DNA of 64,000 bases from Proteles cristata cristata (taxonomy: Eukaryota; Chordata; Mammalia; Carnivora; Hyaenidae). Below the pieces are notes generated by a model, which saw nothing but the letters and a program-made list of their open reading frames with translations, did not search any database and was not told the DNA's origin. Of the stretch, positions 36,278 through 46,800 are shown piece by piece. The DNA is taken from NCBI GenBank assembly GCA_017311185.1, contig JAESUZ010001744.1, positions 65,001 through 129,000 of the forward strand. Direction: 5' to 3'. Every line of letters begins with the position of its first letter. Positions within the stretch are counted from its first letter, which is position 1. The translations under genes and the position numbers were made by a program.

Positions 36278-37282
36278 TGGAATTATTCATATAATTATAA
36301 TTATATATATAATTATTCATAGTAGTGTCTTATAATCCTTTGTATTTCTGCAGTGTCAGTTGTTGTCTCTCCTCTTTAATTTCTGATTTTACTTATTTGA
36401 GTACTTTCTCTTTTTTTCATCATGAGTTTGGCAAAGAGTCTCTCAATTTTGCTTACCCTTTCAAAGAACCAGATTTATTTTTCTACTTTTTTAGCCTCTA
36501 CATCATTTATTTCTACTCTGATCTTTATTATTTCCTTTCTTCTACACTCGCCTTGACTTTGTTCTTCTTTGCTAGTTCTTTTAGCCATAAAGTTAGATTT
36601 CACATATGAGTTTTTCTTGTTTCTTGAGGTACCCCTGTATTGTTATATATGTTTTATATATATATATATATATGCTTAGTTATATATATACTATATATAT
36701 ATACTTAGAACTGCTTTCAGTGTAGCCTAGAGATTTTGGACTGCTGTTTGTTTGTCTCACTTTCATTTGTCTTCATGTACTTTTTTTTAATTTCTTCTTT
36801 GATTTCTTCATGGACCCACTGGTGGTTTATTCTCCAAGTGTTTGTGTTTTTTACCAGTGGTTTCCTTGTGATTTATTTCTAATTTCATACCACTGTGTTC
36901 CAAAAAGACCAATTAAATTTATTAAGGATTGTTTTATGGTCCAATGTGTGATATATTATGGAGAATTCTTCATGTGCACTTGAAAAAGAATATATATCCT
37001 GATGGTTTTGGATAGAATGTTCTGTATAAATGTTAGGTCCATCTGGTCCAATGTGTCATTCAAAGACATTGCTTTCTTATTGATTTTCTATCTGGATGAT
37101 CTATCAAATTGATAGAAGTGGAATATTAAAGTCCCCTATTATTATTTTATTACCATCAACTTCTCTTTTTATGACCATTAATATATGCTTTACATATTTT
37201 GCTAGGTCCAATTTTGGGTGCATAGATATTTACAAAAGCTATATTCTTTTATTGGATTGATACCTTTATCATTATGTAATGA

Positions 37283-37488
37283 CCTTATCTGATTCAATGA
37301 AATCCCTATAAAAATACCAACAGCATTTTTTACAAAGCTAGAAAAAATAATATTAAAATTTGTATGGAACCACAGAAGAGCTCAAACTGCCAAAGCAATC
37401 CTGAGAAAGAAGAACAAAGGTAGACATAACACAATTTCAGATTTCAAGGTATAATGCAAAGCAACAGTGATCAAAACAGCATTCCATG
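37283..37488 (+). mobile_element. L1 ORF2 segment, sense
   Basis: ATTCAATGAAATCCCTATAA, ATTTGTATGGAACCACAGAA, CAAAGCAATCCTGAGAAAGA. It corresponds to ORF2 just downstream of the left end of the inverted block at 35047-37282, as expected at a twin-priming junction. It ends abruptly where a second copy of the same region starts. Confidence 0.8.
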
Positions 37489-38701
37489 CTCATGAATTAG
37501 AAGAAAAAACCATTTTCAAAATGTCTATACTAACCAGAGGAATCTATACATTTAATGCTATTCCTATCAAAATACCACCAGCATTTTTTCACAGAGCTAG
37601 AATGAACAATCCTTAATTTGTATGGAACCACAAAAGACCCAGAATAGCAAAAGCAATCCTGAAAAAGAAAATAAAACAGGGAAACATCACAATTCCAGAC
37701 TTCAAGCTATACTACAAAGCTGTAGTGATCAAAACAGTATGGTACTGTCACAAAAACATATGTATACATCCATAGAACAGAATAGAAAACCCATAAAGGA
37801 ACTGACAACTATATAGCCAATTAATTTTGACAAAGCAGGAAAGAATATCCAATGGGTAAAAAGAATACTAGTTATCAAATGGTGTTGTGAAAACTGGACA
37901 GCAACGTGCAAAAGAATGAAACTGGACCACTTTCCTACACCAAGCACAAAAGAAATTAAAAATAGGTCAAAGACCTAAATGTGAGACTTAAAACAATGAA
38001 AATTCTAGAAGAGTACATGACAGTAACCTCTTCGACATTGGCTGTAGCAAATTCCTTCTAGATATGTCTCTGAAACAAGGGAAACAAAAGCAAAAGTAAA
38101 CTACTGGGAGCATATCAAAACAAAAAGTTTCTGCACAGGAATGAAATAATCAATCTATGGGATGAGAAAAGAAATATTCAAATGGCATGTCTGATAAAGG
38201 GTTAGTATCCAAAATATGTATAGAATTCTTACAAACCAGCACCAAAACAATCCAATTAAATAGAACCTGAATAGACATTTTCCCAAAGACAAACAATGGC
38301 AAACAGATACACGAAAAGATGTCCAACATCACTAATAATCAAGGAAATGCAAATCAATACCACAGTGTAATACTGCCTTACACCTATCAGAATGGTTTGA
38401 GTCAAGAAGAAAAGAAACAAGTGTTGGTGTGGATGTAGAGTAAAAGGAACCCTCATGCACTGTTGGTGGGAATTTAAATTGGTATAGCCACTGTGTAAAA
38501 CAGTATGGAGGTTCTTAAAAAATTAATATAGAAATACCATATAATTCACTAATTACAATTTTAGGTGTTACACTAACTCATAAAGATATATGCACCCCTA
38601 TGTTTATTGAAGCGTTATTTACAATTGTCAAAACATGGAAGCAACTTAAGTGTCCAGCAATAGACAAATGGATAAATAAAAGCAGTATGTATATGTGTGT
38701 G

Positions 38702-38743
<42 letters not shown>

Positions 38744-39275
38744 TGCACACTATGGGATACTATATAATCATTAAAAATGATGAGATGATGCCATTTGAGA
38801 ACACATGCACGGACTTAGAGTGTGTACTAAGTGACATAAGTCAGACTTTGAAACCAAATACCATATGGTTCCACTCATAAATAAATGGTTCCACTCATAA
38901 ATAAGAAAGGAATTTTTTAAATTCCTTAAAAAAAGGATTAAACAAAAAAAAGTAGAATCAAAATTGTAAATACAGAGAACTGATGGTTGCCAGAGTGTAT
39001 AGAGATGGGAAATGGGCAAAATGGGTGAAGACAAAGGGAGATATAGACCTTCAGTATGGAATGAGAAGGTCATAGGAATAAAAAGCAGAACATGAGAAAT
39101 ATAAGCAATGACGTTGTAATGAGTGATGTAATGGGACAGATGGTAGCAGGGCTTGCAGGGGACATAACTTAATGTATAAACTTGTCAAATCACTAAGTGT
39201 ACCCCTGTAACTAATGTAACATTATGTGTCAACTATAGAAAAAACTTTTTAAAAAATTGAAAAATAAGAAAAATA
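37489..39275 (+). mobile_element. 5'-truncated L1 (ORF2 3' part and 3' UTR)
   Basis: Starts at CTCATGAATTAGAAG and repeats the segment seen at 37283-37488 (ATTTGTATGGAACCACAAAA), then runs through ORF2 (ACTGGGAGCATATCAAAACA; GATAAAGGGTTAGTATCCAA; CACTGTTGGTGGGAATTTAA) to a 3' UTR (AATGTAACATTATGTGTCAA) and an A-rich end. It contains a CA microsatellite and a 20-bp perfect tandem duplication (38865-38884 / 38885-38904). Confidence 0.88.
38705..38740. repeat. (AC)n microsatellite
   Basis: 18 uninterrupted AC units within an L1, where the consensus has a short 'tatatata'-like stretch; probably length-polymorphic. Confidence 0.95.
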
Positions 39276-39380
39276 AAAACATAATACCACTTACAATTGC
39301 CCCAAAGAAAATAGAATACTGCAGTATAAGTCTAACAAAATGTGAGCATGGTTTGTGTGCTATAAATTACTAAATGATAC

Positions 39381-39600
39381 AAGCTTCCAGTTATAAAACG
39401 AATAAATCACAATAATAAAAGGTACAGCACAAGGAATACAGTCAATTATATTGTAATAGAAATGTATGGTGAACGATGGTATAGCTACACTCATGGTGAA
39501 CATAGCATAATGTATAAACTTGTCAAATTACTATGTTGTATACCTGAAACTAATGTAATGTTGTATATTGACTATACTCAAATAAAACAAAAATTCTAAA
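39381..39600 (+). mobile_element. Short L1 3'-end insertion
   Basis: AAGCTTCCAGTTATAAAACG through TAGCTACACTCATGGTGAAC and CTGAAACTAATGTAATGTTG to an A-rich end (AAATAAAACAAAAATTCTAA). The host L1 ORF2 reads up to the left edge and resumes after the right edge, so this is a severely 5'-truncated insertion of about 220 bp. Confidence 0.78.
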
Positions 39601-40044
39601 AAAATCCTAACTGGTCATAAAGTAAATTTTAAAAGACCCAGTAAATTGAAAACCACATCATATTCACATAGTGCAAGACTCAACTTAGTGCAAATGCCAA
39701 TTCTCAAGGTGATACACAGAATTAATGTAATTCCTATTAAATAAGACAAGGATTTTTATAGACACAAAAAAGTTTATTCCGAAATTTATATAAAAACTCA
39801 CAGGTCCTCAATACCTAATACAATTTTGAAAAAGAAGAAAAAGGGAGGAATTGCTCTGTGTAATATTAAGTCCTACTACATAGCTACAATAATCAGTGAT
39901 GTTTGTGCAATAACAGACATATAGATCAATGGAACAGAAAAGAGTATCTCCAAATAGACCATCCTAATATTCCTAACTATTTTTTTTACAAAGGTGCAAA
40001 AACAATTTAATGGAGGAAATAGAATTTTGTTGTGGTTTGTTGTT

Positions 40045-40164
40045 GTTGTTGTTAAGTAGGCTTCCCACCATTGGAGCCCAATGCAGGCTCAAACTCACTG
40101 CCCTTAGATAAAGACCTAAGCTGAGATCAAGAGTCAGATGCTCAACCAGCTGAGCCACCCAGGT
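40045..40164 (-). mobile_element. CAN-SINE fragment
   Basis: Head half only: AATGCAGGCTCAAACTCACT, GAGATCAAGAGTCAGATGCT, GCTGAGCCACCCAGG. A short GTT run (about 40033-40053) occupies the truncated tail side. Confidence 0.8.
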
Positions 40165-41550
40165 ATAGAGTATATGTAACAAATGGTTCTAGAGCTAGAG
40201 CTACCGGAAATACATAGGCAAACAAATAAACAAAAAACATCAAATCACCAACCATCAACCTAAATTTCACACCCTATAAAAACATTAACTTAACTTCGAT
40301 CATAGACAATATAAAACATAAAACTATAAAAATTTTTAGAAAAATAAAGACATTGGAGGAAACTGTGAGATCTAGGGCAAGACAATGTTCTTGGATGTGA
40401 CACCAAAATATAAATACTGATAAATTGCATGCATTTGATGTTTTAAAAACTTAAAAACTTTTACTCTACAAAAATCCATTAAAGAAGATGAAAAGATAAG
40501 CTAGTCTGGGAGAAACTATAAACCACATAGCCAACAAAGGACTTGTATCTGGAACATATAAAGGAATCTTCAAGCTCAACTTAAAAAAAAAAAAAAAAAA
40601 AGACACCAATTTGGAAATGGATAAAAATAATGAGCAGATATTTCACTGAAGAGTATATACAGATGGCATATAAGCACATGAAAAGATTTTCAGTATGCTT
40701 GGCCATTAGAGAAATACAAATTAAAACCACAAGGAGATATTACTATGCAGCTATCAGAATGGCTAAAATCAAAAATAGTGAAAACCCAAATACTAGTAAG
40801 GATGCAGAAAATGTATGGATGTATCACATGTTGCTGGTGGGAATGTAACATGATACGTCTGCTGGCAATTTCTTGCAAAACTAAAGTGGCCCAATGACTG
40901 GAATATGGAACATCATCCCAGAAAAATGAAAATTTACATTCACAAAAAGAAGTCTGTACACAAATGTTCATTTTATTATGAAGAATGTTGTTTTTCTTAA
41001 TAAACCCAAACTGGAAACAATCTGTCTTCCAATTGGCTAATGGTTGGACAAACTTTTCCATACCCACAATTGTAGTATTCAGAGCAAGAGAATACTACTC
41101 AATAATAAAAAGGAACAAGCTACTGACAAATGCGACAAGTTGGGTGGATCTTAGTGGACTTGTACTGATGAAATGTAATGATGAAAAAAAAAGCCAGTCT
41201 TACAGGTCACAAACTGTTTTATTTCACTTATGTACAATTCTCAACATGACAAAATTATACATAAGGAGAACAGTTTAGTGGTTGTCAGCTTTTGGAAGGG
41301 ACATAGAGGAAAGCTGCTGTAGTTATAAAGGAGGGTACAAGAGATCTATCCTTGTGGTGAAAGCACATTTTATCTTGATTGTGCTGGGGAGAGGGGGTCA
41401 CACAAATTTCCAGATGTGAAAATACTGCATGGAACTAAATACACACACATACATGTGCCCTCCCCCAAAATGAGTATAGCGAAACTGGACGAATCTACAT
41501 AATGCCCAGAGATTGTATCAATACTAATAAATATCAATACATTTTATTAA

Positions 41551-41989
41551 ATCAATTATTGAATGACTGATATAAATAGTTTTGAAACAGATTTATTTCT
41601 CTACTTATATAACTCTGTTCTATCCCTTAATTGTAATCTAACATTTGTAATATATAATCATAAAGCATAATAAATTAACCCCCCATAAAATACCTGCATT
41701 TTAAGAACTAGAATATTACCAACACAATGTTTTCTCTTATCTGTCCCATTCCTCTTGATCCCCTCAGTGGTAACAATGAAATCAAATTAGAATTTATTAT
41801 TTCTATGAATTTTTAAGTAGTTTTATCATAAAAATATACTGTTTGGTTTATAAATTGTATAAAAATAGTATCACACATTATATAGTTTTCAAGGACTAAC
41901 TTTTTTCTCACATATGTTGTTTTAAATTTAAGATATGTGTGTGTGTGTGCTTAGTTGTGATTCATTTTCAGTAAGTGAATATCATGTTT
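41551..41989. other. Unassigned AT-rich DNA
   Basis: Sequence between the end of the ancient L1 and a SINE; nothing recognised apart from a short TG run near 41,938. Confidence 0.5.
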
Positions 41990-42003
41990 TACTTAGACAC
42001 TTT

Positions 42004-42218
42004 TTAAAAATGTTTTATTTATTTCTGAGAGAGAGAGAGAGATACAGCGTGAGCAAGGGAGGGTCAGAGAGAGAGGGAGACACAGAATCTGGAACAGGCT
42101 CCAGGCTTTGAGCTGGCAGTCAGCACAGAGCCTGACACAGGGCTCGAACCCACAAACCGTGAGTTCATGAAATGAGCCGAAGTCAGAGACTTAGCCGACT
42201 GAGTCACCCAGGTGCCCC
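42004..42218 (-). mobile_element. CAN-SINE with 14-bp TSD
   Basis: TACTTAGACACTTT (41990-42003) and TACTTAGTCACTTT (42219-42232). Intermediate type: CAGTCAGCACAGAGCC as in the young copies but AGACACAGAATCTGGAACAG as in older ones. Confidence 0.95.
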
Positions 42219-42443
42219 TACTTAGTCACTTTAAAGTAGATTGTTATTTTACATATTTGGAGATATTGTGAAGAGACTGGTAAGAAAATTCTGTTAAATA
42301 TTACTTAGTATACATTTCTGAGATTTACTCTGAAGTAAACTAAACCAATTGGATTTTTATTTACTACCTGGAATTAATTTTAAAAATAAAAATAACATAT
42401 TTAAGATAACTTAAAATACAAAATGCTTAGAATTATAAGATAT

Positions 42444-43044
42444 GGATGAAAGGATGTTCAACATCACACAACATCAGGGAAATACAAATCAAAACCACAA
42501 TGAGATACCACCTGACACCTGTCAGAATTGCTAAAATTAACAACAGAAGAAACAGCAAGTGTTGATGAGGAAAGGGGAACTCTCTTGCACTATTGGTGGG
42601 AATGCAAACTGGTGTAGCCACTCTGAAGAGCAGCATATATATATGGAATATTAATGGAATATTACCCAGCCCTCAGAAAGAAGGAAACCTTACCATTTGC
42701 AATGACATGGTTAGAGCTAGAATGTATTATGCTAAGCAAAATAAGAAAATCAGAGAAAGACAATTTCACTCATATGTGGAATTTAAGAAACAGATAAACA
42801 TATTGGAAGTGGGAGGGAGGTAAGAGTGGGAAACAAACCACAGGAGATGCGTAACAATAATGAACAAGCTGAGGTTTTACCGAGGGAGGAGCATGGAGAT
42901 GGGTTTGATAAGTTAGGGATGTTAAGGAGGATACTAGTTGTGATGATAACTGGGCGTTGTACACAAGTGATGAATCACTAAATTCTATTCCTGAAACCAA
43001 TATTTCACTGACTGTTAACTAAAATTTAAATTAAAAAAAAAGAA
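42444..43044 (+). mobile_element. 5'-truncated L1 with internal deletion and 15-bp TSD
   Basis: Perfect AGAATTATAAGATAT at 42429-42443 and 43045-43059. It starts in ORF2 (AAAGGATGTTCAACATCACA), runs to TGTAGCCACTCTGAAGAGCA, then jumps to ATGGAATATTACCCAGCCCT, so several hundred bases of ORF2 3' end are missing. It ends in ACTGTTAACTAAAATTTAAA and poly(A). Confidence 0.93.
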
Positions 43045-43220
43045 AGAATTATAAGATATAGGAAAAATATATACTCTAAATAATAAAACACTGCTGAAAG
43101 AAACTAAAGAAGATAACTAGATGGCAAACTATACCATAATCATCTATTAGATGGCACCATTAAAATGTTAATTCTCTTTAAATTTATCACAAGATGCAAT
43201 AAAATCTCGGCCATGATGAA

Positions 43221-43410
43221 CTATTTTTCTTTTGGTTTATTTATTTTGAGAGAGAGAGAGAGATAGAGAGAGCACTAGTGTGGGAGGGACAGAGAGACAG
43301 GGAGAAAGAAATCCCAAGCCAACTCTGCACTGACAGCAGGGAGCTTGAATCCATAAGCCCTGAGATAATGACCTGAACTGAACTCAAGATCCACTCAGGT
43401 GCCTCATCAA
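43221..43410 (-). mobile_element. CAN-SINE, older, with 10-bp TSD
   Basis: CCATGATGAA at 43211-43220 and 43411-43420. The head region is decayed (AACTCAAGATCCACTCAGG). Confidence 0.86.
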
Positions 43411-43604
43411 CCATGATGAAATTTTAAGTCAAAAAACTCAACAACTTACAATACAAAATTTAATAACATATTATTTATGTTGTTGGAGTATTATGCAAAT
43501 TAATATCACAATTATTTATAAAAACATGGAGAGTTAAAAGCTTGATCTTTTAGTAAATATTGATGACCCCAAGGATCTGGGAAGGACCCAGGTGTTCCAT
43601 TTTT

Positions 43605-43816
43605 TTTTATAGTTTATTTATTTTTGAGACAGAGAGAGAGAGAGACAGAGCATGGGTGGGGGAGGGGCAGAGAGAGAGGGAGATAGAATCTGAAACAGGA
43701 TCGAGGCTCTGAGCTGTCAGCACAACGCTGGAAGCGGGGCTTGAACCCACGAACCGTGGGATCGTGAACTGAGCCGAAGTCGGAAGCTCAACCAACTGAG
43801 CCACCAAGGCACCCCT
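43605..43816 (-). mobile_element. CAN-SINE with 16-bp TSD
   Basis: CAGGTGTTCCATTTTT (43589-43604) and CAAGTGTTCCATTTTT (43817-43832), one mismatch. Full length with head complement ACTGAGCCACCAAGGCACCC. Confidence 0.95.
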
Positions 43817-43832
43817 CAAGTGTTCCATTTTT

Positions 43833-45524
43833 AAGAAACTTGCAGGTAATTGTGTTGCATGCCAAAGTCTGGGAAGAGAGAATTCTATCTCTGTACTCAG
43901 TTTTTAACTTAAGATGTTAACATCCTGGGTTACTAATTAAATTCCAAGTGTAATGTGGTCCTTGAAGTCAAAGCAATACTGTGAAATATACAACTTTAAA
44001 TTTTTGCATTTGTACACTTAACAGAGTACTTCTTGCTTAAAATTAAAGGAGTGAACTTAATTGTTTTTGCATGTACATTTTATAAATGATCATGATATTG
44101 GAAAAGGAAATATTGTTCAATATATTATAAGATAGCAATAATTTCATATACTTTGTGAAAGCTATAGAAATATGAATTGTAACTGAAAATTGTGAGAATT
44201 GGCAAAGCACAAGACATTTTGGTCTTTTATTTTAAAACTGACATTGCTAAGTGTTGAAGAAAAAGGCATAAAACCTGGTTAATGTACTTAATACTATACC
44301 ACAGGATACATTTTTTTCTCCAAACCATCTGGAAAGCAGCTAACGTCCTGAAACATGAACCTGATAGCCCTTTTAATTTTTATCCTTACTAGTGTAGGCC
44401 TTTGAAACATTTTATAACTTCTAAATCAGACATGTCAATCTTTACATAAGAATACGAGATGGTAGCATGATTAAAGCTCAAAGCCTGATATTTGACAAAA
44501 TTTCTCTTGTTACATATTGCATATTATGTTGAGAATAAAATAAAATGACATAAAATGAATTCAAATTCAGTATATCTTTATAGGATATTTACCTAGAGTC
44601 TTCCCCATCCTAATCTGTATAAAATGATGTGTGTGCGTCATGGAGTGAGTAATGCTTAGAGCAGAAAATTCACTCAGCCTGTATAATAGATCTTAAAATC
44701 ATCTGTAGCCATATGCTTGCCTAGTAAATATAATTCAAAAATAACTAATATATACAAAATGTTCATAACCCAAAGTCAAAAATATTAAAACTTAAAAGTC
44801 TTTTAGCTTTTATCTCACAATTACGTACATTTACTAGAAATCTCTACAATGTTTTGTATTTTTGGAGCACATTCCCTTGCAACACAGAGCTCAATCAAAC
44901 ACAGTAAGATAAACATAAGCATCTTCTTAGACTATTAATAACATTCAATATTTTGAGAAAATAAACTTTAAAGATTTTTCATCTCTTGGCACAAGCATAT
45001 ACAAACAATTTAGAGAAAATACTATGATAATTGCATTAAGCCAGGGATTAGAAATGCTTTTCTAAGTGTTCTTTAATAAGGAAGCAACATACAAAATGAA
45101 ACATAGTCATAATGAAGAGAGAATCCTGCCTCAATATGTTGTAAAATAAGACATGCTATCTTCATTCCTCTAAATCTGAAATGTTCAGATCTGAAGGAAG
45201 ATGGAGTATGAGAAGCCCGACAATACCTGGGACCCATGGAAGAAAATGGCAGATAAAAGAGGTTGAGTAGTTCTTAATAAGGATTCAGTCACTTTGGGCC
45301 ATAGAAATGCAAGAGGACACTAGTATGGTAGTGGTCTCATCAGGTCATGTCTGATAACCCTCCCTATTTACACAACGTGGACTCTTAAGGTCCTTACTTT
45401 TGACCATTCAAAATAGTAATTTCTTACTTAGAGGGTCGACAGGGTATAGTTACACTGGGTATGCAGAATATGCTGTCTCTAATGTGAGACCTAACCCTGA
45501 TATGATGCATCTACTGTCTTCATT
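43833..45524. other. Unassigned intergenic DNA
   Basis: AT-rich, no repeat family or gene recognised. Confidence 0.55.
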
Positions 45525-45540
45525 AATAGGGGAACTGGAG

Positions 45541-45744
45541 GGGCACCTGAGTGGCTCAACCAATTAAGCATCTGACTTCAGCTCAGGGCATGATCTCATG
45601 GTTTCTGAGCTCAAGCCCTGCACTGGGCTCTCTGCTGTCAGGTGCGGAGCCAGCTTCAGATTCTCTGTCTCCCTTTCTCTCTACCCCTCCCCTGCTCATC
45701 CTCTCTCTCTTTAGAAAGTAAATAAACTTTAAAATTTTTTTAAA
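45541..45744 (+). mobile_element. CAN-SINE with imperfect 16-bp TSD
   Basis: AATAGGGGAACTGGAG (45525-45540) and AATAGGAGAAGTGGAG (45745-45760), two mismatches. Head GGGCACCTGAGTGGCTCAAC, tail TAGAAAGTAAATAAAC. Confidence 0.93.
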
Positions 45745-46218
45745 AATAGGAGAAGTGGAGAATAATTTTTTCACAGCAAATATTTTAAAGTTTTAATGTT
45801 AAAATCAATATGGATTTTTTTACAATATAAGATTTCACAAATTTTAAGATAAAACACATAAATTCAGTTTGCTTTACATTGGGCTGTAGCAAGTTTCATT
45901 CCCAGATATTTGCTTTTTTGAAGGAAATTTGAAGCTCCCTTACCATTAGGGCTACCTTGATGAAAATATTTTTAAGTTATAGGCTAAGAACAAAGTGCTG
46001 GATTTGAATTCACCTTTGGAATCCACATAGAACTTATCAGATGGGAAGCTTTAGCCATTGCCTAATATTTTTATGCTTTATTTTCCCTTTTCTGAGAAAT
46101 AAATAATATCTAACAAGAAAAATGGATGTAAATAGTTAAGTGCATAACCAGACTTTCAAAAAATTGCCTTCTTTCTATTACTTTACATATTAATGGTATT
46201 GCTATTACTATACCATCT

Positions 46219-46298
46219 TTACTTTCACTACTACTGCTGCTGTTGCTACTGCCACTACTACCAATTCTACCCCCTGTGGCACTGCTACTTCTACTGTA
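46219..46298. repeat. Imperfect (CTA/CTG)n trinucleotide tract
   Basis: ACTACTACTGCTGCTGTTGC and following CTN units; on the reverse strand it gives a Ser/Gly-rich open frame that is only a product of the repeat. Confidence 0.8.
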
Positions 46299-46439
46299 CA
46301 CCTGCTTGAATACTTCCAAAAATGGTGGGTTTAATTTATCTATACGTGATGTTAAATATGTATAAAAATGGCTGAAGGATTTTGCAATATTTTTCTTCTT
46401 AATATCGAACTAAAATCTATCCTCCATTAAATTTTATCT

Positions 46440-46800
46440 ATTTTTTTCTCTTTATGGAAACGCCTTCCCCTTGCAGTAACCTTATTCAAATACCTGAAAA
46501 AGGTGTCATATCTCAAGTTGCTTATTCAGTTTCTCAAACATTTCTCATCTAAAGTGGTTTCTATTATCATTACTGTGCTGTTCTCCTTCATAGATGGTTT
46601 GGCTTGTTAGTGTCCTTTGTAAATGTGGTGCTCTGAGCTGAAAGCAGTATTATTCATGCAGTCAGAACAATGCAGAAATAGGATTATTTTTTATATTTGA
46701 ATTGGGAAACTTACTGTTCAACTTTATTTAGAATTTTGATGTCTTGTTCCGTTAAACTTCATAGTATTTTGGTGACTTCCTTTTTCTGGCCCCTTTAATA
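46440..46800 (+). mobile_element. L3/CR1 LINE relic
   Basis: Pattern resembles the 3' end of mammalian CR1/L3: AAAAGGTGTCATATCTCAAG, AAACATTTCTCATCTAAAGT, then TGTGGTGCTCTGAGCTGAAA, GCAGTATTATTCATGCAGTC and TTAAACTTCATAGTATTTTG. Highly diverged, no frame. Confidence 0.6.

Larger units (their letters stand above)
35047..37282 (-). mobile_element. L1 ORF2, antisense (inverted 5' part of an L1 insertion)
   Basis: Antisense ORF2 reading leftward: CTTCATCTTTTTGGTTAAGC at the left end, GTATCCTGCCATCTTTCTAA, TGGATGCCTCATTTCTTTTT, AATGTTGGTTTCATAGGATA, TCTGGCCTTGGATTTTTATA, CCACTGGTGGTTTATTCTCC, and TCATTATGTAATGACCTTAT at the right end. Left flank AAAACTCAACACCATTTAGA (from 35023) resembles the sequence where the host L1 resumes (from 39276), consistent with a decayed target duplication around a 35047-39275 insertion. 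Confidence 0.85.
31600..41550 (+). mobile_element. Ancient L1M LINE, host of several later insertions
   Basis: One degraded plus-strand L1 can be followed in pieces: 5'-UTR-like 31600-31847 and 32249-32870 (CAGCCAAACAGAAATGGGAA), ORF2 endonuclease/reverse-transcriptase region to 35046 (CATGACTGTCTACATAGAAA), a short continuation 39276-39380 (TACCACTTACAATTGCCCCA), then 39600-40045 and 40165-41550 (ATAGATCAATGGAACAGAAA; GAAATACAAATTAAAACCAC; 3' UTR). Every frame is broken. ORF1 is not recognisable. Intervening blocks are later insertions. Confidence 0.8.

Noticed and set aside
40690..41067. 125-codon reverse-strand open frame
   Set aside because: It is antisense to the decayed ORF2 and 3' end of the ancient L1, so it is a shadow frame.
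46110..46319. Ser/Gly-rich reverse-strand open frame
   Set aside because: Encoded by an imperfect CTA/CTG trinucleotide tract with no other protein-like features.
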